In this document: positions 22,636 to 32,947 of the stretch, in pieces
How the letters are laid out: each line of letters starts with the position of its first letter
Numbering within the stretch: position 1 is the stretch's first letter
NCBI GenBank assembly: GCA_037043455.1
Contig: JAWPHD010010285.1
Coordinates: forward strand, 1 to 64,000
DNA length: 64,000 bases
Origin: Cyrtodaria siliqua
Lineage: Eukaryota; Mollusca; Bivalvia; Adapedonta; Hiatellidae
Direction: 5' to 3'
Program-made: the position numbers and the translations under genes
Notes under the pieces: model-generated
The model's database searches: none
What the model was told of the DNA's origin: nothing
The model's input: only the letters and a program-made list of their open reading frames with translations

Positions 22636-23304
22636 CTACCCAGTTTTACTGACCCAATCGTTCTCTTTTTGAACTGACAAAATCGAAGCTTATATAGTGC
22701 CAAAGTTCCAAATCCCGCGGCTCGCAGAATTCAGCCAAAATTCTGCGGCGTCGCAGAATTCGGCATAATTCCACAGAAATCTCAATACAGTTGAATGAAA
22801 GTTATAATAATTTTACCATTTGATACAAGTCAAATACTTAATACATAAATTACCCGTGGTGAGTAGAAGAAAGCAATCTCCGCAATATGATAAACCTCCG
22901 ACACAAAACCTTTCAGCCTTCTTGTTTACAATTTTAACGCTCACGCCCCTCCTGTGCTCACGCCCTCCTGTGACGTAGTCGATATAAGGCGCCCCCTGGC
23001 GAGTTAGTCGTGATAAAATAAACATGTGGAACTCCTACATAAAACACGGAATAATGATGTAAACAAGATATCTCAACGAATTCCAGGAAATCCTATCGGT
23101 TAACTAAGATGTAAACATCAATGTTCAACGAGGTTTAACTGTTGACAATTCGAGATAAAGTTGAGTTCTTCAATACAATGTTACACTTAATTGTTACCCC
23201 ACCCACTTATGTTTTAAATAGCGGTAAATTTGAATAATGAAGCAATTACTATGATTAACATTAACATACTAACTAGCTATATTGGACAGAACCAAGGGTT
23301 CACA
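22636..23304 (-). repeat. 3' LTR, truncated
   Basis: On the minus strand it starts TGTGAACCC and matches the first 670 bases of the 5' LTR. The last 290 or so bases, present at 26174-26454, are missing, and unrelated sequence begins at 22635. It lacks a 22-base stretch present in the other LTR. Confidence 0.9.
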
Positions 23305-23307
23305 TTA

Positions 23308-23331
23308 CCCCCCCCCCCCCCCCCCCCCCCC
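23308..23331 (-). other. Polypurine tract (24-base G run on minus strand)
   Basis: A run of 24 C on plus, so G on minus, lies three bases before the TG start of the 3' LTR. That is the position of the polypurine tract that primes plus-strand DNA synthesis. A pure G run is unusual, and slippage may have lengthened it. Confidence 0.6.
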
Positions 23332-23948
23332 TTAAACTATGTTGTGTCCTCACAAAAACAAACTTTTATACATCAACATTTCTTTAAACTCACAGAAGTA
23401 AGTATTCCGAATAATGCACATATTCATAAATAATCTTAACTCTTATGTTCAACAATATACAACAATTCATGTTAATGCGAATGTCTATTTTGCATATTAT
23501 ATCAACTATATGACAATAAACAGTCATAACATCATCATGTCTCAACTACATAAACATCCTAAGTATTACCTAAATAACCTTAAATTTTAATATATAACGA
23601 AAAAACTATGCATATACTCAGTAAAAATAACATTTGATCAGGTACAAATTTACATTAAAAGCTTCAACAGTATCTTAAAGCATAATACAACTGTAGAAGT
23701 TACCTTTAAACATTACAGTTTAGGAACTAGTGATGATCAAGAGATTAAGGTTCTATATATTAAATAGAACTAACAATATGGAATATACTTTGTGAAATGC
23801 ATTACTTGTAGATCGTAGAATTAAAAGTTTATGTTTTAATTAATATTTGTTAACAAATTTAGTATAAAATAAAAGAATCTCTGTTTATCTATTATAATCC
23901 TAACTCTTAATATGTCTAACACAAATTTCGACTGTTATTACTATATTT
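23332..23948. other. Non-coding region between zinc-finger ORF and polypurine tract
   Basis: About 600 AT-rich bases inside the element with no supported frame. This is the 3' untranslated part. Confidence 0.5.
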
Positions 23949-24916
23949 CTAAAATCTAATATGAGTGTTCTGGCGTGGCTTCTGCTGTGGCTTCTGATGT
24001 GGCATCTGGCGTGGCATCTGGTAGTTGTTGTAATAGGGAACTGGTCTGTTTTCCTTGTAGTGCGGTCTAAAGTTATTTTTAGTGTTATGGTAATGTAGTG
24101 TACTTGGCTGAGCCAGCTGTTTTGACTGATTTTCTCCAATTTTATTAGTAAGTTCTTTCATTTCATGAATCAGTTGTCCTAAAGCAAGTCCCATTGTTTT
24201 AATTTCATTTCTTAAGTGCTGTACCTCTGCTTTCATCTCATCTTTATACGATGAAGAGGATGACGTTGATGAGCTTGAAGTTGATGAGCTTGACGTTGAT
24301 GAGCTGCTATAGGAGGAGACTACAGTTGGTGATTTACACACTACAGGTGTCTTGAACGGAGCTCCCCGTTTGGGTGTTGCAAAGGGTGATTCATGGAAAG
24401 CAAATGGTGATAATCGATGCCCTTCTAGCATTTCATTCAATATATACTCAGTTTTGTCTGATTTTAAGGACGTTGTCTGAATTTCATCTTCTTTCATAGC
24501 ACTTTGAAGTATGTCAACATTTACCACTGATTGTTTTTTTCTGTTCAGAAAGATATCCCCACTCTCTTATTTATTTAACCTTTTCATATCAAGCTCTCCA
24601 GGAATATGATGTTTCAGATTCTGGAGGAGGCTACCATGCTCATTTACCTCCTCACCGTTTGCCAACATAGCTTCCACTGTAGCCCTATGTGGAGCGTAAT
24701 TGTTCCTTACGACGTGTCGTTCCAGATCTGACTGGGATGTCGTCACAAACTTACAAATAGAACAATAAAAAGGCACACTGTCTAGGGCCGTATGCTTCCT
24801 GTAGAATGTAGCATGACTTTAGATCTTTCTCCTTGATATTTGTCAGACGAACACCTTTGACATTCATACACCCTGCCTCTATTGTTCACGAACCTAAAGT
24901 CTGCCTCGCTCATCAT
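23949..24916 (-). pseudogene. Zinc-finger ORF downstream of integrase in the Gypsy element
   Basis: A reading frame begins at ATGATG (24916) with MMSEADFRF and shows CQRC followed, after a one-base frame change near 24820, by SHATFYRKH. A second finger-like YCSICKF...LERH...H follows (24765-24690). A single in-frame TAA at 24567 separates this from the longer 3' part (24527-23949). That part has a serine tract (SSYSSSSTSSSS), a predicted coiled coil (MKAEVQHLRNEIKTMGLAL... to NKIGENQSK) and a basic Pro/Gln-rich tail with MPRQMPHQKPQQKPRQ. I do not recognise the protein. Its place after integrase is that of an env or accessory gene, but it has no signal peptide or membrane segment. It could be an accessory nucleic-acid-binding protein or captured host sequence. 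Confidence 0.55.
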
Positions 24917-25251
24917 GTTAAGCTGTATATGCTTTATATACACTTTTAACATTATATTTATATTTTATCAAACTTGTGTTAATACACATGCATACATCTA
25001 CTCATTTTAAAACTGAAACATACATTCGAAATTTAATATAACTGTATTTCATATTTATAAACAATTTCATATAATAAATATTTTCTGTACAGTATTATTA
25101 TACAACACTAGCGATCAATATGAATAGATATATATATATTCACATTCAATATTAACTAGCGTGCATCTAAATTATCCTTATATCAACTGCGACAATTTCT
25201 ACATTTTAGGCCTTCATATCCATCTGTGGGGATTTTACTTTAATGATTTAT

Positions 25252-26036
25252 TCAAAACCCATTTTGGTGGTGCTGACTTAGCTTATCATGATGTACTACT
25301 TTAACATCTGACATAGATTTTAAAAATTGTAACACATAATTTTGGTCACTAATTTTCTTTTGGACAAGAAATGGGCACTACTAACTTTGTGAATACTGCT
25401 TCTTTTCTCTTTATATTGAGATACCATACTATATCAACAGCTTTGTACTGATTAAATGATTTGCTCGATTCACTCAAATCCTTTTGGCGTTTTGCTGCCT
25501 TTCCTATGTGTTCTCTACATATTTCATGTGATTTTTGCATTTCTCCTTTTAATTTCATGACATACTGCCCATAAGAAGACACTACTTCATTGTTATTTGC
25601 TTGACTACCGAATGCTATTTCAGCTGGCCAACGGACTTCACGACCTAACATGAGCAAATTTGGGGTCATTTTGGTAGTTTCATTTGGAGTGGCTCTGTAG
25701 GCCGCTGCTAAACAAACTAGATTCAAATCCCAATCAGTTTGATTGTCAGTTAGATATGCCCTTATCATTCTAGTCAATGTTTTGTGAAAGCGTTCAATTT
25801 GACCATTGCCTTGAGGATTCTTACTTGACGTTCTTGTTTTCCTTATTTCAAGAAGCTGACAAAGTTCAGTAAATATTCTGCTCTCATAATTACTACCTTG
25901 ATCACTATGAAGGGTCATCGGACAACCATACCGTTTTATGACTTAATTTAATATTACTCTAGCTGCTGTCTCTGCAGTTTGATCAGGTACTGGCAATATG
26001 CCGTGTCAAGACCATTTCTCTTTCCATATTGTTTCA
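25252..26036 (-). pseudogene. Ty3/Gypsy integrase, partial
   Basis: The relic starts within the core, after the first catalytic Asp, which is lost in the deletion. Readable order: PVPDQTAETAARVILN, a stop, VIKRYGCPMTLHSDQGSNYES (second Asp, split here as YGCPMTLHSDQG and SNYES), NPQGNGQIERFHKT (catalytic Glu), AAYRATPNETTKMTPN and MLGREVRWP. A frame change near 25375 leads into the C-terminal chromatin-side domain PFLVQKKISDQNYVL and KVVHHDKL, and it ends at TGA 25254-25252. At least two stops and one frameshift are present, so it is inactive. Confidence 0.85.
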
Positions 26037-26158
26037 AATATTGAAAAATAAAAAAATAAAAATATGAGAACAGTGTTTAAATTTATTTAATTTCCCACAG
26101 ATGAATAATCGTCCTAGTTTTAGTTTAATTTAATGGTAGCGTGATATTATTAAATGTT
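26037..26158 (-). other. Leader of the minus-strand Gypsy element
   Basis: About 120 AT-rich bases lie between the primer site and the integrase relic. No gag frame is present, which marks the left side of the internal deletion. Confidence 0.6.
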
Positions 26159-26169
26159 CGCTGCCACCA
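26159..26169 (-). other. Primer binding site
   Basis: On the minus strand TGGTGGCAGCG begins four T bases after the CA end of the 5' LTR. TGG start and position are those of a tRNA primer site. The matching tRNA was not determined. Confidence 0.65.
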
Positions 26170-26173
26170 AAAA

Positions 26174-27137
26174 TGTTGTGGCGACTTTCATGATTTTCGG
26201 AGGCGGTTTAACCACAAAGATAAAATAACAACCAAATCTAGTTTTTACAGTTTAATCGTAATGATAATTTATTAATCATATAGATCTAGAAACATTTCTA
26301 ACTCAACATAATTTGATTCCTAAAAATATTGTGAATATCTTTTCATAAAGACAAATATAATTTCTAATTTCCTTTTCATTCAACTGGTAAATCTCAAATG
26401 ATTCTATTTATAATTTAGCCCAAATCCACAGAACACAAACCCAAAATAAAGACTACCCAGTTTTACTGACCCAATCGTTCTCTTTTTGAACTGACAAAAT
26501 CGAAGCTTATATAGTGCCAAAGTTCCAAATCGCGCGGCTCGCAGAATTCAGCCAAAATTCTGCGGCGTCGCAGAATTCCAGAATGATGCTGGCAGAATTC
26601 GGCATAATTCCACAGAAATCTCAATACAGTTGAATGAAAATTATAATAAGTTTACCATTTGATACAAGTCAAATACTTAAAACATAAATTACCCGTGGTG
26701 AATAGAAGAAATCAATCTCCGCAATATGATAAACCTCCGACACAAAACCTTTCAGCCTTCTTGTTTACAATTTTAACGCTCACGCCCCTCCTGTGCTCAC
26801 GCCCTCCTGTGACGTAGTCGATATAAGGCGCCCCCTGGCGAGTTAGTCGTGATAAAATAAACATGTGTAATTCCTACATAAAACACGGAATAATGATGTA
26901 AACAAGATATCTCAACGAATTCCAGGTAATCCTATCGGTTAACTTAGATGTAAACATCGATGTTCAACGAGGTTTAACTGTTGACAATTCGAGATAAAGT
27001 TGAATTCTTCAATACAATGTTACACTTAATTGTTACCCCGCCCACTTATGTTTTAAATAGCGGTAAATTTGAATAATGAAGCAATTACTATGATTAACAT
27101 ACTAACTAGCTATATTGGACAGAACCAAGGGTTCACA
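26174..27137 (-). repeat. 5' LTR, complete
   Basis: On the minus strand it runs TGTGAACCC...GCCACAACA, 964 bases with canonical TG and CA ends. A GC-rich part around 26780-26840 has TTATATCGA and TACGTCA, possible core promoter and CRE-like sites. The first 683 bases are shared with the truncated 3' LTR. Confidence 0.85.
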
Positions 27138-27329
27138 ATACTCCCTTTAACTGTGTCTTGTATGTACCTTGATGGTCTTGTATGTACCCAACGATGAATA
27201 TCTAGAACTGGGATGGCCAACCGCATGAAAACAGTCAGAGGCGAATTTCGGTACCCTTTTTTTACTTATAGTATGTTGTTTGTAAATAAAACTCACAACA
27301 CGCGGCATGTAAATACTCACAGAGGCTGC

Positions 27330-27670
27330 AACCTTACCTAGCTCATAACTTGGCAAAATACTGACCTATGGTCATAAAGAAAGGTTATACTGTTATACCG
27401 TATCAATTATTCAATGTCATTGACATGTTAAATAACTGCAACCTAACCTAGCTCATAATATGGCAAAATATTGACCTATGGTCATGAGACTTTATAAAGT
27501 TCTTTCTTATCAATTGCCAGCGACATGCCCAATAACTCTCAATTATCTGAATTTCATTTCCGCAGAGTTATGCCCCTTTAACAAAACTTTAACATGCAAT
27601 CTAATCTAGCTGGGATATTGACCTATGGTCATACAACTGTATACAGTTGTTCCTGATCAATCATTCAGTG
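27330..27670 (+). repeat. Degenerate tandem repeat (gacctatggtcat)
   Basis: The phrase ttgacctatggtcat recurs near 27362, 27472 and 27619. Each copy is preceded by a form of 'taacctagctcataa..tggcaaaa' and followed by 'atcaat...tca'. Three diverged units of 110-147 bases are present. Confidence 0.65.
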
Positions 27671-27784
27671 CAGATATATACCCATTTTCATAACACTTGA
27701 ACAAGTTAGAAATTGTTTCTGCTCCATAAAGAATAAAGAATTGTCCTCAATGTCAAAGGTTATTGTTAGATTGTCCTTTCTGAA

Positions 27785-28130
27785 GAAAAAAAACACGGTA
27801 TGCGAGTCATTGAAATGCTTCAAAAGGAAGACCAGACAGTGGAGCACTCGAGATGCGGTCGGACTAACCTTTTTCATGCCAAAGACTTAAACTGGTTCTG
27901 AGTGTATGTTGATGTTTCTGTATATGAGTCATAATGATTCGTTTGCTTTTTAGTGATTCTGTCAATGTGTGTGTTCCACGTTAAATCATCTGAAATGTCA
28001 ACTCCAAGGTATTTTGCGATGTGGTTTCTACACGTTTTGTTTTATGCAGGTAGTATGACATGTGTATGGGTGTTTTACATTTTATGATGTAGATGACTTG
28101 GCATTTTGAGGGAGTGAATTCCATATCCTA
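27785..28130 (-). pseudogene. LINE RT C-terminal fragment, decayed
   Basis: Minus-strand translation with frame changes gives PSKCQVIYI, HMSYYLHKTKRVE, LTFQMI/YLGVDISDDLTWNTHI-like text, DRITKKANES and YRNINIHSE. A stretch equivalent to LVRPHLEC-STVWSSF follows. This order (SKC, YLGV, WNxHI, ITKKA, LVRPHLEY) is that of the thumb and connection region after the reverse transcriptase of CR1/L2-like LINEs. Several frameshifts and stops are present, and no catalytic motif remains. Confidence 0.6.
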
Positions 28131-28159
28131 TTTCCCCCACTTCGTCCAGCAAAATGTTT

Positions 28160-28796
28160 GTCTAATTAAGACGATAGGGGGCCTCCAATTTTTCGACCAG
28201 CCTTTACCAAACTTGTTCAGATTGTTTATATCAATGAAAGCTCGGATAAGTTTGAAAATAAGCTAGATCGGATCTACAACACTATAGTTATAGCCCTTGA
28301 TTTAGTTAAATATGCCATAGATTGCCTCGTTCAGACGAAAAAGTCTTCATTTTTCATCTGACCTTTACCAAATTTGCCCTGATTGCTTTATCAATAAAAG
28401 CTCGGAGATGTTCAAAACCCAGCTAACACCAGAATTGACACTTGATTTAACATTGTTCAGCTGATCTTTACCAAACTTGGCCAGCTTTTTGATATCAATA
28501 AAAGCTCGGACAAATTCGAAAACCAGTTAGATCGGATTAGTTACTCCAGAGTTATGACCTTTGATTTAGTTAGGTATGTTATATGCTACCTCGTTAAATC
28601 GATAGGGACTTCATTTTTCATCTGACCAATTTAGCCTGATAGTTGATATCAATGAATGCTCGAACAAGATCTAAAACCAGCTATATCGGATTAGTAATAC
28701 CAGAGTTATGGTCATTGTTTTAGTTAAATATGCTATATTTTGCCTCGTTTAAACGATAGTGTCTTCATTTTTCATCCGATCTTTACCAAACTTAAT
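28160..28796 (-). repeat. 160-base dispersed module array, reverse
   Basis: Four reverse-oriented units carry 'tttaccaaacttg', 'tatcaatgaaagctcgga' and 'atgccatagattgcctcgtt'. There is no GACGGAC tail. The array ends exactly where the Penelope-like fragment begins. Confidence 0.75.
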
Positions 28797-29290
28797 AACT
28801 CTTCTTCGACAAGGACTATCACAACCTCACTTCTATGGGACTAATGTTGATAGAACTTGTGGCTCGAACCCTTTGCATACTTATATGGTAATAAAATTTG
28901 TTTAAATCACTTTTATGGTGATGTGATATACAAACTTTGTAAGATTCTTGGTCATAATCACTTTCGTACAATCTTTATTAAAATTGTTAACAAGTTGATC
29001 AAAAGAGGTTATGACCCTATCATTTTGCAACACACTGCATGTTTAGTGGTTGACCCATTTACAGTTTGCCACTATGCTTTCCTCTTTGATTGTGTGTACC
29101 CTATGATGACGGATACCTAAATCCTCTATGGACGGTAGTGTTTAATGCTTGTCTTAAATATTGTCTTGTCGTACCCTTAACGGTTTGTTCTCTTTTTTGC
29201 TCTGGCTTCTGCCAAGTCATTGAGCACTTGCTTTGTTGCTGTCAAGTAGCACCTGCAACAGTGCAGGGCTGATGATGAAGACCTTTAATG
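28797..29290 (+). pseudogene. Penelope-like RT C-terminal region, 5'-truncated (copy 2)
   Basis: It begins at the equivalent of LRQGLSQP, then holds an insertion or duplication of about 82 bases bounded by tcacttctatgg and tcacttttatgg. It continues with FYGDVIYKLCKILGHNHFR, IKIVNKLIKRGYDPIILQ, TACLVVDPFTV and YAFLFDC, ending PMMTDT at TAA 29118-29120. The start of the conserved 3' UTR ('ctctggcttctgccaagtc') follows to about 29290. It matches copies at 17.1 and 59.9 kb. The first conserved thumb blocks are missing, as expected of a 5'-truncated insertion. Confidence 0.7.
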
Positions 29291-30044
29291 AACATGACAA
29301 GAAATGATGAAATTAACATAAATACGAAGGGAGTTTACTGCATGGATAAGCAGTGGTCCTATTTCTTCCCGGGCACTGGGGGATTGTGGGTAATACAGTA
29401 CAATACGGTGAGGTGAAAACACACTGGTTTTAGCTGGTTAAAAGAACTATGACAATGAATGAGAGTTGGCCCATACTGCTTGTTTGAAAACAGTCAACAT
29501 GTTCAAAGATGGCAACGTGACTATGTCGGCCAGAAGGCTGTTCTATTGCACTGTGGCAAGCGGGAATAGTAGTCGATAATGGATAGGACCGTCTGGAAAC
29601 CCTCTTGGGGTGGATAGCATATGGTGACATTTGTATGGCCTAACGCCCATAAACAATGTTATAGCAAAGGCACTGCCATCAGAGCGCCTGTCATGGAGGG
29701 AACGCCAACGACGTGGGCCTGGTATGAATAGTCGTCCAGAACCCACCTGGCGACACTACGTTGGGTCATTTATATATCTTTGCTTTGCCAACACATGTTC
29801 GAACCAAGACACCTAAACAAAACAAATATACAAGTTGTTATTAATGGGTGTAATACAAACCTATTGGTTGCCATTGATATATATGATATATCTTCATTGT
29901 TTGGGTAGATAAACAGCACAGTAAAAACAGCTGGAGACAAAATGTAAATAACTTTCTCATGTTTTCTATTAGGTTCAGTTTAAGAGCAACATAATCGTGC
30001 ATATCGAACTACTTGTAATATATTAAAAGCACATAAACCTCATG
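29291..30044. other. Unrecognised stretch left of the Gypsy element
   Basis: The segment 29430-29820 is richer in GC than its surroundings and has overlapping frames of 60-67 codons on both strands. None resembles a known family. It may be a fragment of an unidentified element. Confidence 0.35.
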
Positions 30045-30048
30045 CATA

Positions 30049-30152
30049 TGTCATAGGATAACATATTAATGTATATGGTTATATAAATTAATATGTATTG
30101 TCTCTTATATATTCCCCCATAGACCCTATATTAATGTAATAATCCGTAAGGA
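30049..30152 (+). repeat. 5' LTR, first part
   Basis: It starts TGTCATAGGATAACATAT and matches 40290-40393 with one visible mismatch. The LTR is interrupted after ccgtaagga and resumes at 32660. Confidence 0.9.
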
Positions 30153-30510
30153 TGTAGTATGTGAATTATTAGGTGTAGAAATCACACTTAATAATGATCT
30201 TAAATAACAATCTTAACATTATATAACTTACAGTACGACAAGTAAATTGATGTACAACTAAACTTGTATTCATCATATATAAAATAGACAGTGTACCTTT
30301 AAAATAAACCTGTAAGCAAATTAATACAAATCACTGCTTCAATGCACATCACTATAAACTATTTAACTTATGTTTAACATTTAGGGCCTTAAATGCAGCT
30401 AACAAATTATGTTCCTACTCTTTTGTCATTTCCTCGTGTTCCTCCTCTTTTATCATTTCCTCCTCTTCCTCTCTTTGTATCATTTCTTCCTCAGTTTCTT
30501 CTTTAGCAGC
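30153..30510 (-). repeat. Fold-back left arm
   Basis: 30153-30358 is the reverse complement of 31577-31783, and 30359-30510 is the reverse complement of 30552-30703, both nearly perfect. The arm is therefore an inverted copy of the gag start joined directly to the later segment, with 870 bases removed at an AG microhomology. The spacer to the gag start is only 41 bases, so the DNA or its RNA could form a long hairpin. Confidence 0.9.
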
Positions 30511-30548
30511 TATTATTTATCAAAGAGTTAGTGCACTATTTAATTAAA

Positions 30549-31493
30549 ATGGCTGCTAAGGAAGAAACTGAGGAAGAAATGATACAAAGAGAGGAAGAGG
30601 AGGAAATGATAAAAGAGGAGGAACACGAGGAAATGACAAAAGAGGAGGAACATAATTTGTTAGCTGCATTTAAGGCCCTAAATGTTAAACATAAGTTAAA
30701 TAGTCCAGAAGAGTTAATTGATTGGATGCAAGAATACACCTCTGAGCAATCACCTAGAGTGCATACCCCGTCTCCATCCAAATACCCAGAACATCCAGAA
30801 CCAAGCAAGCAGCATCATAAACCTCCCATATTTTTACAACAACCTATTAAAGCCCAGTTTCAGACCCCAAGACTTTCAATATTCTATGGTGACAATACCA
30901 ATAAAGGCGAGGCCACATATTGGCAATGGAGATATGAAGTGAGATGTTTAATGTCAGAAGGCAAATACAATGAAACAACAATAAACGAAGCCATAAGAAG
31001 GTCGCTTAAAGGGGAAGCAAAGAACATTATCATGAGATAAGGGTATAATCCATCCGTTAGTGCAATAAATTAGAAATTTCAGTCAGTATATGGTTGCGTT
31101 GAAGATGAATCCAATATATTATCTCGTTTTTATTCAGCGGAACAGGAACAAAAGGAAGATGTTGCAACTTGGTCATTAAGGCTTGAACAAATTATGTCAC
31201 AAGCAATTGAATTGGGTCAAGCAGACCCAGTCAAGTCTAATGAGATGTTGAGAAATCAATTCTATTCAGGTCTGAAGAAGACACTTAAAGATATAAGTGG
31301 ACATAAATATGACAGTATACATGATTTTGACATATTGAGGGTAGAAATTAGGAAACTTGAACAACAACAGAAAAAGTATATTGTTAAAGACCTCTCACTA
31401 ACTTGTAAATCTACAACAGTGAAAGATGAAAAATATGAAAACATAGAAAAGATTCTATTAAATCAAGAAAACTCATGTAGACTCTAAGGTGTT
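30549..31493 (+). pseudogene. Gag of the nested element (PNMA-like capsid), decayed
   Basis: The frame starts ATG 30549 with MAAKEETEEEMIQ and a 35-residue acidic Glu-rich repeat, probably helical. A Pro/His linker follows, then a capsid-like domain with LSIFYGDNTNKGEATYWQW, INEAIRRSLKGEAKNIIM, SVYGCVEDESNILSRFYS and VATWSLRLEQIMSQA. The spacing and the RSLKGEA...WSLRLE pattern resemble the Gag domain shared with PNMA proteins. A TAA at 31038 and a TAG at 31070 interrupt it, and the frame is cut at 31487 without a zinc knuckle. Related in style to the Gag at 34.4-35.5 kb but clearly a different sequence. Confidence 0.75.
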
Positions 31494-31804
31494 TTTCCAA
31501 GATCTGACACAAAGACAGAAAGCGGGAAAATGCATTTCAGGTAAGCAATGATCTGATTGGTCACTTGTGTGGTCAGTTTATAGTGATGTGCATTGAAGCA
31601 GTGATTTGTATTAATTTGCTTACAGGTTTATTTTAAAGGTACACTGTCTATTTTATATATGATGAATACAAGTTTAGTTGTACATCAATGTACTTGTCGT
31701 AATGTAAGTTATATAATGTTAAGATTGTTATTTAAGATCATTATTAAGTGTGATTTCTACACCTAATAATTCACATACTACATACTTCCCGTGTCCTTGA
31801 AATG

Positions 31805-32340
31805 ACGTCCTCGTCATTTATCAGGTAATGTTGACTGCAAATCAACATGGAGATGATATGCCTATAACACCTCCGTTTGCACATAGTACGGGTACTAACG
31901 ATAAATCTATTTCAGATAAAACTGACGATAATAGGACAACACCGATTATTCAACAAAGAGCAGAAGTTCCTGTAAGACGATCCACGCGGAATAAAAGACC
32001 ACCTAAATGGATAACAATGGGTGATTTCATCATGAAGTTACAGAAGAAAGATAAATGAAATGTTCATATATAAATGTATTTTAATTGTATATATACCATA
32101 CATGTGAAGTTATCATGCAATTACAGAGAAAGAAGAAATAAAATATTGAATTATGTGTGTGTTCTTCTTTGCTGTAAAACAACATGATTATGGTTGATAT
32201 CAGCAGTTAACGTTTTTGATAAGAAGGAAATAAATCAATATGTAAACTGAACGTTAACTATGTGTTGTTTCATTTTTATCATTGTCATTTGTAAATAAAT
32301 ATTTTATTGCTGTCATGTACCTGATAAATGACGAGGACGT
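31805..32340. repeat. Exact 23-base inverted repeat pair
   Basis: acgtcctcgtcatttatcag plus gta at 31805-31827 is the perfect reverse complement of 32318-32340. The right copy lies at the start of the presumed 3' LTR, so the left copy marks an inverted LTR edge. Confidence 0.9.
31828..32058 (+). pseudogene. C-terminal tail of a Ty3/Gypsy pol polyprotein
   Basis: This 76-codon frame ends with PVRRSTRNKRPPKWITMGDF and a Lys-rich tail. RRSTR-RPP is the usual final segment of Gypsy pol polyproteins downstream of integrase. The rest of pol is missing. A comparable tail (KPPAWMTTGNYAM) closes the larger element at 39612. Confidence 0.7.
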
Positions 32341-32659
32341 ATTGTATTAAGCTCTGACATAAATATTACTCTAGGAAATATATCAGCATCTCTGTATTTA
32401 GTAAATATATGAGTGGATCAATTCGTTTTTTAGCAATGTTTGACTAAACTATGTTACTGCAAAGTTGACATGTATTATTGTTAATATATTAAATATATGT
32501 AATCCTACTTATTATTATATGTATGTATTTTCAGGACCATAAATAAATATAGTACGGAGCAACGTACAGAGTGATACTATAATAAACTATTTATAAACTT
32601 ATACTGGACTATTAGTATAACCTACTATACCCACATGAATAGCCCAGATATAACAAGGA

Positions 32660-32947
32660 CATGACATAATTGTAATTATAAGCCTAGTAGTTAGATCGTG
32701 TAGCTTTAACGTATAAGGTAAGACACTATTGACAAATCTAACCTGTTCACATATTATATCTTTACACGTGCATGTAATACATTCACTATCCCTTTGATAC
32801 TTGTAAGCGTTGACCAATAGATGTATCGAACTTCGAATCAGTCTAAGCCATGATTCGATGTTTGAGACATCGGAGTTAGAACTTACATGAAATAAATATT
32901 GTATATATTTATTTACAGGTAACTTAGTACTACTTATTATTATTATT
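32660..32947 (+). repeat. 5' LTR, second part
   Basis: It resumes at catgacataattg and runs to ttattattattatt, matching 40394-40687. The right edge is set by the CATA flank of the other LTR and is uncertain by a few bases. No standard TGG primer site follows. Confidence 0.8.

Larger units (their letters stand above)
22636..27137 (-). mobile_element. Internally deleted Ty3/Gypsy LTR retrotransposon
   Basis: Two near-identical LTR copies enclose about 2.87 kb read on the minus strand. In order they are: 5' LTR (27137 down to 26174), primer site, a short leader, an integrase relic, a zinc-finger ORF, a poly-G polypurine tract and a 3' LTR truncated at 22636. Gag, protease, reverse transcriptase and RNase H are absent, with the leader joined almost directly to integrase near 26036. 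LTR mismatch is low by eye, about 14 in 670 bases, so the insertion is not ancient. It could only have moved with help from a complete relative. Confidence 0.85.
30153..32655 (+). mobile_element. Nested LTR-element remnant with fold-back
   Basis: A 2.5 kb insertion in the 5' LTR is bounded by TG...CA ends and a direct AGGA repeat (30149-30152 and 32656-32659). It contains a gag (30549-31493), the last codons of a pol polyprotein (31828-32058) and a possible 3' LTR from about 32317 (TGTACCTGAT) to 32655 (GATATAACA). Its left arm (30153-30510) is the reverse complement of two pieces of its own right part. Protease, RT, RNase H and most of integrase are missing. The pol tail RPPKWITMGDF resembles that of the host Gypsy element, so the two are relatives. 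Confidence 0.7.

Noticed and set aside
24567..25251. Inverted gene order (integrase before RT) as in Gmr1-type elements
   Set aside because: No RT or RNase H motif is found after the integrase, so the order is explained by deletion of the upstream genes.
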